Shown here in pieces: positions 35,520 to 46,079 of a DNA stretch of 64,000 nt. How positions within the stretch are numbered: position 1 is the stretch's first letter; each line of letters starts with the position of its first letter. The stretch lies in the NCBI GenBank assembly GCA_036426205.1, contig CM071571.1:117279921-117343920 (forward strand). Direction: 5' to 3'. The notes beneath the pieces were generated by a model. The model searched no databases. It was not told where the DNA came from and saw only the letters and a program-made list of their open reading frames with translations. This stretch comes from Ascaphus truei (Eukaryota; Chordata; Amphibia; Anura; Ascaphidae). A program made the position numbers and the translations under genes.

Positions 35520-36180
35520 CTGCAGTACCAATTCTGTGCCCCCCAAATTAATGTCAAAACACATACATACTTATAAATAAATAAACCGTCCCCCCACCCC
35601 CCCTAACACATACAGTATAGTAATGGGCACGATTACTATTATCCACAAATGGATAATAGTGCATTTGCCCATTTAAAATACATAAAGAACAATAAATACA
35701 TTAAATACATATTGCACTCACCCTTGTCCGGCTGCCACGATGAAGGCCATCCTCATCTTTATCACCGTCCATGCCCCCTCCGATGTTGCAAAACATGAAC
35801 AAGAATAAAAACAGCCAATGTAATGTCCCCTAACCCCTTAATCACCATAGCGGTTTTTAACAGCTACAGTCATTAAGGGGTTAACCCACCCTCACCCACC
35901 ACTCGGGAGGCCTACATACCCTCCCCCACTACCACCCCACCCCGTGAGGCCTAACCACCATCACTCACCCAATACCCAGCCGGGAGACCTACCCCCATAC
36001 CCTTGGGGCCAATACCCCCTTCCCCCACCCCCAGTACCCACAATAAAAACAATACACAGCCCCACAATAAACATCATTATATATATTAAATACATAACCC
36101 ACCCCCTGTGCCCCCCCATAAATACATGATTTATTATTTTACATACAGGGTTAATACCCCAGGCCCACGAGAGTCCCCGG
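35520..36180. repeat. Mosaic of AT microsatellite and CCCCTTA-type hairpins
   Basis: Hairpins are seen at 35625-35670 (GGGCA...ACTATTATCCA/TGGATAATAGT...TGCCC) and 35831-35883 (TAACCCCTTAAT.../...ATTAAGGGGTTA). Other parts (ACCCACAATAAAAACAATACAC near 36038) match 32602-32640, so the gypsy element appears to sit inside an older repeat. Confidence 0.5.
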
Positions 36181-36560
36181 TGGGCCTGATGGGTCACCTC
36201 ACAGTAGCCCAGCACCATGTTTCAAACAGGGTCTGGAGGCCTATGTGTGGTCCCCGCCAGGTGCCGTGGTCCACCAGGTGGTCTACGCAGGTCACCGTGG
36301 ACTACAATGGGGTCCCCACGGGTAGGCCCGCGGCTGTCTGGGGGGTCCCGGGTCAGATCCACAGGTTTCTGAGAGGCCTCGGGTTGTTCCCACAGGGGTC
36401 AGGGGGCCCACGGGTGGTCCCTATGGGTCCGCGGTGCCCCCACAGATGTGGGGCCACCGGTTCTTCCCCGCAGGTGTCCACCGTGGACCCGGCAGCCATT
36501 TACCCGTGAGAAACGCGAGGAGACCACAGGTGGTCTCCATAGGTCCCCCTCAGACCTATA
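36181..36560. repeat. GC-rich degenerate minisatellite
   Basis: Repeated variants of GGTGGTCC, TATGGGTCC, CCCCACAG and CCACGGG across about 350 bp. No fixed period is evident by eye, and no gene is seen. Confidence 0.4.
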
Positions 36561-36820
36561 AATTCTGTAAAAAAAGGGTAAGAAATGATATGGTTGGGAA
36601 TGCTTGTTTTGCACTATGTAAATGTATTTTGATATGCTGCTATTCTTAAATGTGTGTAATGTTATTATTAATTAGATAGGTGTAATTTTTGGTGTTGTAT
36701 GCTGTACTTTAGGTCAGGTTGAGGCTTGCTTTTTTATAAGTTCAATGTAGAAGAACCCCGCTTCAGCTGAGTACAAAGTAATAGTGTGGGGTAGGGTGCT
36801 AATGGGTGACGTATAAGGTT

Positions 36821-37037
36821 AAGTATTAAAGAAGCAAGAACCCATTGAAAGCACTCAATACCCCCTGATGTATAATGTGAAAATTAAAAATAATTTTTAA
36901 TGCTTTACTAATTAAAATAATGGGTGTTTAACACCCATTATTTTAATTAGTAAAGCATTAAAAATTATTTTTAATTTTCACATTATACATCAGGGGGTAT
37001 TGAGTGCTTACAGTGGGTTATTGCTTCTTTAATACTT
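36821..37037. repeat. 217-bp near-perfect palindrome
   Basis: Arms 36821-36928 and 36930-37037 are 108 bp each around a single central base at 36929. Only three mismatches were seen, all in the outer 30 bp; the inner 80 bp pair perfectly. The sequence is AT-rich and ends abruptly on both sides. Confidence 0.9.
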
Positions 37038-37512
37038 TGCTTTTTTATAGTGGTTTTTTTTGGTACTACTATTTTGTCAGATGTTAACTTTGTTGGATAA
37101 TGGGTTTGTATAACAATTAAAAGAGTTAATTGTGTAATTGATTTGGATGGTATTTTAATTGTTTTGGGATTTGATTCATTAATGGTAATTTATTTCGGTT
37201 GCCTTGCTTGGTTTAAATAGTATACTTGTTTGGATTTCAGTGTATTTTCTTTTGAATATTTTATTGTTAACATTGATTGGCAGAGTGTACGTGGTGCACA
37301 GATTTTATGCATCATGTATACAATGTAAATTCAATGTTTTGATTAGCATTTGATGCTTTTGATTGGCAGATGAGAATGATTTTATTAGGAAATAGGATTT
37401 TGGTAGACTGTGGCTGATATGGAGAAGTGGTATTTTTATTTGTGCATGTTTTTGTTAACCCTTAAATATTTCTTTGTATATTGGTTCATCATGTGTATGT
37501 GTATATATATAT
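37038..37512. other. AT-rich spacer, no gene seen
   Basis: T-rich. Nothing recognised. Confidence 0.5.
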
Positions 37513-37518
37513 GTATAT

Positions 37519-37597
37519 ATATACACAAGTAGAGGTATCAGTACCGTGTTAGCCGAGCTTTTCGTTAGCCACAGAACGGTATCATCTATTTATTTTT
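37519..37597 (-). repeat. PLE-type retroelement tail, antisense
   Basis: Contains AGTAGAGGTATCAGTACCGTG and CACAGAACGGTATCATCTA, the complement of the tail seen in the + orientation at 47.6-47.68 kb (CACGGTACAGATACTTCTAC). Confidence 0.5.
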
Positions 37598-37927
37598 TTA
37601 TTTTATAGCTGTATGAGAACCAGATTTTTTGTCTTTGCTACATGATGGTTTAGTTATATCCTTATTTTGTGTCTTTGGTATAGTACCACATGTGGCCTTT
37701 TTATTATCAACTTCTACAAGCCTTGGTTCCTGTTTATCTTCCAATATTTCAAATATATTAATTACAGGTATGGGTTGGGGAGATTTTGTATTAGACCCAC
37801 TACGTCCTCTTCTCTCTTTATGATTAGATTTGGAAAAATGTTTAAACACTTTAGGTTTCTCTCTGTGTGTATGAGTGGGTTCTTTGCTCAAATCAATGCG
37901 GTTCAGCGCAGGGGACCCCCTGCTCAC
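37598..37927 (-). other. Unidentified 109-codon frame next to the PLE-type tail
   Basis: Lys/Ser-rich frame with a charged middle (NIFEILEDKQEPRLVEV). It abuts the tail at 37519-37597 and lies on the same strand as the PLE RT fragment at 38640, so it may belong to a PLE. I do not recognise a domain. It overlaps a third partial copy of the GCGGTTCAG...GGACCCCCTG repeat near 37897-37930. Confidence 0.25.
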
Positions 37928-38020
37928 AGTACACTGTTATTAAAAATATATTCATGCTGCTTCGTTACCATAGCACATAGCCGCAAAGGTAAGGAATGAT
38001 TGTTTATTGATATGGGTGTG

Positions 38021-38297
38021 TTATTCATAGTGTAGATGTGCAGAGGGTCTCCGGAGCTGAACCGCTTTGGTTTTAGGTCCGGGGACCCCATGCTTCCCGA
38101 GATACAGGTCCCTTTATGGGGTGCCGGTATCACTCTGCTTTGTTTACATTCCACGGTCACGTAATAGGGACATTTAAATGCAGGGGGATACCGGCACCTC
38201 ATAACGGGGCCTGTATCTCGGGAAGCAGGAGGTCCCCGGACCTGAAACCAATGCGGTTCAGCTCCGGAGACCCCCTGCACATGTACACTATGAATAA
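38021..38297. mobile_element. Foldback element, 111-bp arms
   Basis: Arms 38021-38131 and 38187-38297 are inverted complements with roughly 10% mismatch, separated by a 55-bp loop. Outer ends are TTATTCATAGTGTA / TACACTATGAATAA. Internal landmarks include GGTCTCCGGAGCTGAACCGC and CTTCCCGAGATACAGG. Parts of the arm recur near 37897 and 32250. Confidence 0.85.
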
Positions 38298-38639
38298 AAT
38301 TGTATTTAAAAGATTTTTTATTGTGCCGATGTTTGCGCAGAGAGAGCGGCGGATCTCTCTCTGCTGCAGACACATCTCGACAGGGGACAGCTTCTCGGCA
38401 GCTTCTCGCCAGGCAGACTGTCTCGCCACCGGTTAATCGCCATATTTGGCAATGTTGCTCTCGCTGTGATTCGCCAGGGATTCGGCTCTTCCTGCATACA
38501 GCGAGGGCAACACGCCAAAAACAGGGCGAATTCAAACCCCTGGTGAATGCAATTTTCCGCTGCTTAGTGCATGACCCCCTTATTGTTCTTTCAGGTTAGT
38601 CTTGGAGCTAGCAATGGCTTACTTACTTAACATTTGTGT
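38298..38639. other. Spacer, no gene seen
   Basis: Moderately GC-rich. Overlapping short frames on both strands show no recognisable domain. Confidence 0.35.
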
Positions 38640-38885
38640 ATCACTTAAATCTTATTATCCACTTGTATTTAATAGGATCTGTCCATAATATCCACCACTC
38701 CTGTGTCTGCTTGTGTAATTATGATATTGTCATCTTCCATTAATTCTCTAAGCGCTTCTTTATCTGATTTAGTAAGATTATTTCTATACTAAATTTTTTC
38801 TTGTGTTAGATTCTCTAACTCTTTGTTTATCATCTGATTGAACACTTCTAAGAAGTGTCCTAGATGATTACTTAGATAAAAGGAT
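38640..38885 (-). pseudogene. Penelope-like element RT, N-terminal fragment
   Basis: The minus strand encodes NLTKSDKEALRELMEDD, then IIITQADTGVVDIMDRS, closely following the PLE pattern NLT..E..AL..L..D..III..AD.GG.VVVMD at the start of the reverse transcriptase. A stop interrupts the upstream part, and the frame is lost after about 38640. The catalytic palm is absent. PLE proteins combine this RT with a GIY-YIG endonuclease; that C-terminal part is not here, but a different copy at 46.1-46.9 kb has it. Confidence 0.6.
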
Positions 38886-39029
38886 GATTTAGATTGATAT
38901 GCTTGAAATGGTTTTGATTAGTCTCAACAATAACAGATTCCCTATCCCATCCCTCCAGTATAGCTGTAGTGGGGCAATGGGAGTGGGCCCCCTCCCTGTG
39001 GATAGGGGGAGGGGCAGCATTAGGTGGGT

Positions 39030-39442
39030 TCAGCATGGGTTGCCCCACACCTCTGGAATGCCCCCCCCCCCCAATTCCAAACAGCACCCTCTCTATCCAA
39101 CTTTAAGGCCCATCTTAAATAACACCTGCTTAACGAAGCATATGAGTAGCTCTGTGGCTTATACTATACACCTGATACATAAAGTTTGGCCCCTTGCAGA
39201 TGCACTTACCAGAACGCCCTCCTCCTGTCTCTGTACATGCTTCATACCTACCAATTAGATTATAAGCTCTTCGGAACAGGGACTCCTTTTTCTAAATGTT
39301 ACTTTTATGTCTGAAGCACTTCTTCCCATTATGTTATTTATATTTGTTGTTATTTATATGATTGTCGTGTGCATTACTGCTGTGAAGTGCTGTGTACATT
39401 AATGGTGCTATATAAATCAAGACATACATACATACCAGGTTT
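39030..39442 (+). mobile_element. L2-type LINE 3' end
   Basis: Starts in the last coding part (CCCCACACCTCTGGAATGCC) and runs through the 3' UTR (AGATTATAAGCTCTTCGGA...GGTGCTATATAAATCAAGAC), ending in an ACATACATAC run. It is the same family as the antisense copies at 61.5 and 63.3 kb and is more diverged from them than they are from each other. Confidence 0.75.
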
Positions 39443-39444
39443 TG

Positions 39445-40499
39445 GCAAGTGCTGGATCAGGTGTTCCGGGTGGAGGACAAGGGATTGGGGGCAGAAGATG
39501 TCATGCAAGGGTATCAGTAGCCAAGGTTTAGGGGTGTCAAGTTCTGTCTGGTTTGGGGGAAGCAGGGGGTGATAGCGTGTCTATTAAGAAAATCAAATTT
39601 TAAAGTAAATGACGTAGAAATAGCCATAATGAGAGCAAGGGGGTGGGAAACCCATAAAGGATGTGGTTGCTCCCATAGCACGTGTTGGACATAAGCAGCA
39701 CTATCACGTTGTGAGGCCCAACAGGGTGCCTGGAGGGGTGCCTTCTGACAATAGGCTTACTACCCAGTCATGGGGTTTCCAAGACCCAACATCCAGGTCG
39801 TGCAGGGAAAAGGTGGTCACTTGTGAGTGCAGGGCCCAGAGCAGTTAGTCCTTCATCCAGCCCCTGTCTGTTGAGTAAGAGGACAGGCCTTTTGGAGGGC
39901 TAGAATTTGGACAGGCTTTAAAAAAATTTGAAATTCCACTAAAGACTAAATAGGGAAAGGGAATTTGCCCCTATTCTATCACTATCCTAAAACCTGAGGG
40001 CACCACTAGACGGTCACTGCCCAAAACATTTAGCAATTGGCTCCAAGGTTTATCAGTCCTTTCGAGCCTTGTAGGGGAAAAGGATTCTAGTAAATGTTCT
40101 TAGCTGTTCAAGTACCTAGACACTATCTGGGAAGCATGTTGAGTTTATGGGGGCTCTTGATGGTGGGCTTTTAGGCACACAATGGCAGTCCAACCACAAG
40201 TAGATTGAGGTGACAGGGATATGGAGCTTTGGCTGTTCTTGATGATGCCTCAACACCCATTCTCATCCTTTCCCAGGCAGCCTTGCAGTCAATTAACCGG
40301 ACCATCAGCCGCTAATCAGAGAGGTGTCTGTTGAGCATTCAATGAGGGCACATGTAGATTCTGACACAATTGTTAGAGTTGTTTTAGAGGCTACCCAGCC
40401 TTAAGGTGCCTTAGAAAAGCAAAGCCTGCTTTATCAAGGCCAGCAATGGGAGAGGCTGTCCCAAAAGGCCCAGTGTCCAGTGACCACAAATGTATTGAT
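39445..40499 (+). other. Presumed upstream ORF region of the Ngaro/DIRS element
   Basis: Lies directly upstream of, and on the same strand as, the RT at 40500. Translations show broken protein-like pieces with many stops. No gag domain is recognised, so the assignment rests on position. Confidence 0.35.
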
Positions 40500-41990
40500 G
40501 ATGTTGCTCGCAAGGTACCCAATAAATCAGCCGCCTTAATGATTTTTCAGGATTTTCAGTTTGGTTTCGATATTTCATCAAGGGGGGATTGGATTGCAAA
40601 ATGCAGTAGGAACTAACATTCAGCAGAGGACCACAGACAGGTAGTGCAGCAGAAACTCAATAAAGAGTTGACTTTGGGCTGTATGTGAGGCCCATTCACC
40701 CAGCCACCTTTGCATGGCCTATGGGTATCCCCCTTGGGTGTAGTTACAGAAAAGCAGCCAGAAGCAATTAGGTTAATACACCATATTTCCTTTCTTGGGG
40801 GTGTTTCCGTGAATGATGGAATCCCAGGCAAGGTAACCAGAGTGACATACTCCACCGCCATTGCGGTTCTGATGCGCTGCGCTACGGGACGGGGGCCCTA
40901 TTGGCACAAGCTGATATGGAGTCTTCATTTAGATTGCTGCCAGTTCATCAGGAATCCTTCCATTTTCTGAGTTGTTACTTTTGAGGGTAACTTTTATGTT
41001 CATCTTTGCCTTCGTATGGGCTGCTCTATCTCCTTCTTATAGTTCAAATGTCTTCGTTCTTTTCGGGAGCGGGTAGGTAAATATGATTTGGTTTGGAGGG
41101 TGTGTCCATTACCTCGATGATTTCTTCTTTGTTGGTCCCAACGGCTGTGAAGCTTGTGCATACTGCTGTGATCATTTTAAGATATTGCTCTGTATATTGA
41201 GGTTCTGCTGGCGAAGGAGAAAACTGGTAGACCTTTGATAACTTTTTTTAGGCATTGAAATAGCTTCAGTTGAAATGTCTTATCTTCTACACCCTGTGAA
41301 TCTTGCACCATTGCAGGCTCTAATCTCAATGGTTCTGGAGTACAAAATAGTGATCCTTCGTATGCTCTAGTTGCTGCTAAGCCATCTGATGTTCGCTTTA
41401 TGGATTTTCCCAATTGGCAGGGCTTTCTGAAGGTAGCTATCCCTTGCAACCCTGGCCATTCAGAGACCTAATCACTTTGTACGCATGCGAAAGAACATAA
41501 ACGAGGATTTTAAGATATGGGAGCAGGTCTTGACACTTTATAATGGCAGATCAATGTGGCTACAATAGCCAGTCTTTGACAGAGAGTTGCAACCTTCACT
41601 GGTACATCTGGGGCATTGGGTTTGTAGCTTTCATGGCAGGTCGCTGTTGCGCAGAACAGTGAACTATGGAGTGGCATGGTTTTTACCTGATTAAAAATTT
41701 GAGATTTCTAGAACTGGTGCCAGCGCAGATAGCTGGAGAACTTTGGGTTAACTGTTGAAACATTATCCTGAGATAAGATAACACTGGTGTTTTAGAGGCA
41801 GTTAATTCCTTTACAACTAATTTACCATCAGTCGTATGGCTGTCAAGAGAATTTGTGCTGCGCAGCCTTTGTTTTAATGTGTTTTAAAGCTGAGCATATA
41901 AAAGGGTCTTAGAACCTAATAGAACTCTGTCTCAGTTTAATTCCGAAAGTTCAAGAGGCTGGCGCCACAATCAGAAGCTGTCACAACAAG
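40500..41990 (+). pseudogene. Ngaro/DIRS-type reverse transcriptase-RNase H remnant
   Basis: The + strand pieces follow the DIRS/Ngaro pol order. First comes PLGVVTEKQPEAIRLIHHISF then SVNDGIPGKVTRVTYST (40728-40860), the RT fingers. Next is LGFKFEG-like and MGCSIS (about 40985-41030), then the catalytic YLDDFFFVGPNG at 41110-41145 with both Asp residues. FLGIEIASVEM follows (about 41246), then GRAF and RPNHFVRMRKNINEDFKIWE (about 41465-41525), leading into an RNase H-like region. A linker AEHIKGS is near 41890. Several frame changes and stops make it non-functional. In the family, this enzyme copies the element RNA before circular integration by the tyrosine recombinase encoded next. Confidence 0.75.
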
Positions 41991-42009
41991 GTGTACTACA
42001 GACCTACCG

Positions 42010-42531
42010 AACATGATAATAGTACGACAGTGTAAGGGTCCTGGTGGCAAGATCTGTTTTTCTTGGCACAGGGGCAGTTATTGTAGACCCTGGAAGGAGT
42101 GGCAGGCCTGGGTCCAGGCGTTTAGATCATCTGGGTCCAATTCGGAGGTACACATTCTTGCGTTATTGCTGGTGAAGAAGTATAGCAGCAAGTCTCGGCT
42201 AGTTCAGTAGTCTCTTTCTTAATGGGTTCATCATTTTTCAACAAAATGCAAGGTATGATGGACTTTTCGAATTACTTCAGAGCGCAAAGAATAGTCAATG
42301 GATGGAGATGGCTTGCGAGTCCATAAAGATCAACGTAAACCTGTTATGGTTAATCTGCTACATAAAATGCTGGAGGTTACAAAAAGTGTTTGCCCCGCAA
42401 TTTACGAGACTACTCTTTTTTGTGCTGCCTTTTCTTTGGCTTTCTACAGGACTTTCTGGGTGGGGAAGCTTTTCTCCCTGGCAAAAGCCATTTTGGTTTA
42501 CAAACTCAGTGAAAAGTGGGCATATAAATAG
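42010..42531 (+). pseudogene. Ngaro/DIRS-type tyrosine recombinase fragment
   Basis: The clearest stretch, 42298-42531, reads DQRKPVMVNLLHKMLEVTKS then YETTLFCAAFSLAFYRTFWVGKL, which matches the N-terminal and early catalytic region of DIRS/Ngaro tyrosine recombinases. The first catalytic Arg normally sits in the F-R-x-G-E context; here the codon at 42457-42459 is TGG (Trp) and Glu has become Lys, so activity would be lost. Weaker matching sequence begins near 42050 in other frames. The remaining catalytic residues (H-x-x-R, Tyr) are missing because the copy ends at about 42535. Confidence 0.7.
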
Positions 42532-42539
42532 TATATGAA

Positions 42540-43690
42540 AGTTGTCAAACACATCTGTCCCCCGAAAGAATACCAAGACCCAACAGTAGTAGCACAAATG
42601 TGTCTACTCCTACTTCGCTTTTAAATACATACAATACCTGTCAGTCTGATAGCACAAAAATAAAAATAATTATCCTGAAAAATATATAAATTATGACATT
42701 CACAATAACAGCACCATTTCCATTGTTCCATCGTTACTATGGCAGCATCCCCAAACAGAAATGCATTTTCCCCCCCACCCCAATAAGTCAGATACTGCCT
42801 TTAAGCTAAAAGAAATGGAATGAATTGAATTAAAACAAAAAACAAAGGCTAATGGAGTTAGATGAAAAACAAACAGGGGAGGGAGGAGTATAAAACAATT
42901 TTCCAATTTTTTAAAGAATTCTTGTATAATTGGTATTCAGTATGTGTCCATAATTCAGAATTAAGCCAATAGAATGTATTCTTAAAACAGCAAAAGGTCT
43001 GTATTTTATCTGTAAATAAGATCTGATATATTCCTTATGTTGGCTTGCTTCCATCTTAAAAATGAAGCAGGTGAAAGTACTTAAGGGAAAATTAGATTAT
43101 TAAAAATTGGCAGCAGAGGTCATGGAACAGAAGTTAATACAGTCACAATTAGCGGATGCTCATAAATCATTATCTTTCTGTATTCAATTTCTATGTATTT
43201 GTTAATTTCTGTTTCAATCTGTACCCAAAGTTTGTTGTTGTTGTTGTTAAAAGGCCAATCAAATAATTCATTAATCCGAGCAGCTAAATAATAATTAGAA
43301 AACATGTAAGCTCTAACTCTCCGTCCAATTTATGCTTTGTTAACATGGCTAACTTAAAGCAGCTATGCCTTTCTGTGTAAGCTTACCTAAGCCCAGGGGT
43401 TCCTTCGTAACTGATCCATGGTCCCCCGACCTCTGGGGTCCTCATAGTCCCCAAGATATTTTTAATGTTTGTTTTGAAAGCAAATTTTATAAAGATCGAC
43501 ACTGGGTCACAAATAGAAAGTCATAACGTAATCTTCTGATAATATAGCAACTTTCTATTGGCTGCAGGAGGTGTAAGGATTCTGATCGATCTGTGCCGGG
43601 TTTTCACTACAGTCCAGGTTTTCTGTCTCTCCTGCCCTTTTTTCTTACTGTGGCCATTTTGGGTACTGGCAGTGTGCTTTATAAGGCTGC
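42540..43690. other. AT-rich spacer, no gene seen
   Basis: Nothing recognised. A GTT microsatellite lies at 43232-43248. Confidence 0.5.
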
Positions 43691-43696
43691 AGTCAG

Positions 43697-43734
43697 CAGT
43701 GGGATTCAGCTGGTTCGCACCGGTTCGTGCGAAC
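43697..43734 (+). mobile_element. hAT-like terminus
   Basis: CAGTGGGATTCAGCTGGTTC followed by GCACCGGTTCGTGCGAAC resembles the ends of a hAT-type family. A possible inverted partner, GAACCGGTGCGAGA, lies at 44851-44864, on the other side of the LTR-like segment. Weak. Confidence 0.3.
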
Positions 43735-43745
43735 TTATACCTAAA

Positions 43746-44781
43746 TGTAGCCCTCTTTCCTACACTCTAGAGGAACTACGGGTACTGCACACACACACAC
43801 CTGCGGCTCCAGGAGATATGAGCCTCCACTAACTGGGAGCCTGGGGTAACACTTATCTTAGCGGCAGCGCCTCCACTTACCCAGGATCCCCATCATGTAA
43901 GATTCCCCTGGGCAAGAACCATAGCAACACACATATGCTTTGAACTATTTTACTGTAATGCACAATATAACCCTTATCACTTTATCATGGCAATAACACA
44001 TTAATTAACTTATACTATACTTATAATGCTAGTGGCTTGGCCACTCTCATAAGGAGTAATGTCTCTGTCCCGTCACCGCGTGCCCCACACTGTGTCCATG
44101 TACTGTAATGTATATTAGGCTCAGTCCTTTGGCCACTCCACTCCCAAAGAGTGCTCCCTAAGGCAGGATCAGCGCCTGTTGACCGTTGTTGGTGCACTTT
44201 TTTTAAATACCTTCCGGTCACTGCGGTGACTGGTGACAACTTCAAAAAGGATCCGCCGATCCAGCGCAGTTGGTCTGATGTCACGATGCTCAGCAACCTG
44301 GTCCCAGATGACTGCAGCAACCGCAACTCTGCACACTTTGTCCCTAGCTGTTTATTCAGTAAGGGGGTGATGTCACTATCACTATTGGGCTTCCCTGCAG
44401 CACACAACTTACGGTGACTCAGGGAATCTCTTTGGCCCCTCAGGGAAGATCTAGCCTATGCAGGTGGGTCATGGACCCCCTGCACTCACACTACCTCCTT
44501 CCCTGCTAAGGCCCTCTGGCTAGAGTGGTCTCTCCCCCACGCTTCCCTTTCCGGCCTCCCGAGAATCCAGCCCTCCCATTGGCTCCCTGGCATCAGGTGA
44601 CTCTGCTAAGGCTCCTGGGAGTTGTAGTTACTGGCTGAGCCTATACCTTATTGGCCAGCCGTTCGCGCGCTTCCACTGCGCATGCGCGACCTCTCTCCGC
44701 TCTGACCTCGCTCCCCACTATTGCACAACAACATGGCGGCGCTCTATACTGTCGGGCTGCCGCGGAACCTCCACCACTACA
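43746..44781 (-). mobile_element. LTR-like segment (1036 bp)
   Basis: Starts TGTAGCCCTC and ends CCACCACTACA, giving TGTAG/CTACA termini. No coding region is attached and no target duplication is visible. On the minus strand its first 200 bp contain a CpG promoter-type motif cluster. It may instead be part of a DNA transposon bounded by the hAT-like ends. Confidence 0.35.
44605..44745. promoter_or_regulatory. CpG promoter-like motif cluster (ZNF143, CCAAT, NRF1, YY1)
   Basis: CTGGGAGTTGTAGT at about 44610 matches the ZNF143/Staf site. TTATTGGCC (about 44648) is an inverted CCAAT. TGCGCATGCGCG at 44677-44688 is a full NRF1 palindrome, and ACATGGCGGC at 44731-44740 matches YY1. This set is typical of TATA-less housekeeping promoters. 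No adjoining first exon was recognised in either direction, and the cluster falls in an LTR-like repeat. Confidence 0.4.
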
Positions 44782-44907
44782 TTTGGGAACTTGCTGCAGC
44801 AAAGGGAACATATAACACATCCCTACATAAATTTTCCTCAGTTTGCAGAACCGGTGCGAGAAGGAGAGAGCAGAGCTTCTGCTAAGGGGCTGGGCAGCTT
44901 GCTCAAT

Positions 44908-44944
44908 CCTGATTGGCTGCATTACACAGCAGCAGCCAATCAGG
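44908..44944. repeat. 13-bp inverted repeat containing two CCAAT boxes
   Basis: CCTGATTGGCTGC at 44908-44920 and GCAGCCAATCAGG at 44932-44944 are perfect complements. Confidence 0.8.
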
Positions 44945-45181
44945 AGAAGGTGACAGGAGCCTGGGGGTGGGGCCAAAGAGCAGAGAAAAAGCGTGCAGCA
45001 GAGAGAGGTGAGGCTGTGTCCTGCGTGTCTCCTGCCTGTCTGTTTGCTGTGTGTCTCCTGCCTGCCTGTGTCATGTTTGCACTGGTTGCTGGCTGCACTT
45101 ATTTGCAGTGGTTCCCCCTGGTCTCTCTGCTCCCTCCCCCTATCTCTCACCCCTGTGGGCCCGCTTCCTGATTTGAGATGA

Positions 45182-46079
45182 GCATGTCACAGGGGAAAAA
45201 CCTGACTCCGTGGTCATTTTGTGTTCATTAAGAACGTTTTCGTGCCCGATAGACAAACGTATTCAGCGATTTGGATATCAGAGGTCCCTGGAATGTGAAC
45301 CATAGTACACTAAAAAAACAAACAATTATCAGTAGGCAGGACTGCTGCTTTTAATTCTTTGCATTTTTCCTTACCCAATACATTTATTAATATAGTCTAA
45401 AAAAGTTAATTAAAAAAACAGGCAATTTTAATGGGTTATGTTTGTAAAAAGTGTTGATTGATGCAATCCAGGATATGGTATATTTACCTCATATCTTCAA
45501 ATATTGTTAATCATTTTCAGTGAAGGAGTGTAGTTGGCAAAAAATAGTTTATTTGGGGGGTAATATGAACACCTAAATATTTAATCGATGTGGAGTTGTG
45601 CCATTAGGGGGAAATTAGCTGCATCAAATTAACTATATTTAGTGACTGTTAGACCTCACAAAATATTGTAATTATTTTATTATATTGGTTATTGAAATAT
45701 AGATGCAGCCATCAGTATTAGATTACTTGCCTGGGTAAAAACGAAGGAATCTCACAGTACATGCCTCAACATTTCTGTGAGATTCCTAATGGCCATCGGA
45801 TTAACACAGCAGGGGTCCCTGCAGTTTTATTGGGACTATACATACATACATAATTATTACCAACCAATGACTATATTGCATGGAAACATAATAATAAAAT
45901 AAAACATATAATCATGAATACAAAATCATAAATAAAAACTGGAAAGAATTTAAATAATTAAAAATAACATAACTACTGTACTTGAATACCTAGATATATT
46001 TGTATTTAAATGAATACATATGCAAACAAATCAGGACTAACCACCCATGAAGCACACTTCGTGATAATGCCAAAACCTG
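45182..46079. other. AT-rich spacer with a small inverted repeat
   Basis: AGGAATCTCACAG at 45745-45757 pairs perfectly with CTGTGAGATTCCT at 45775-45787, next to a dispersed repeat (GGATTAACACAGCAGGGGTC) shared with 20.1 kb. No gene is seen. Confidence 0.5.

Noticed and set aside
37598..37927. Host gene of 109 codons
   Set aside because: No recognisable domain; it adjoins a retroelement tail and overlaps a dispersed repeat.
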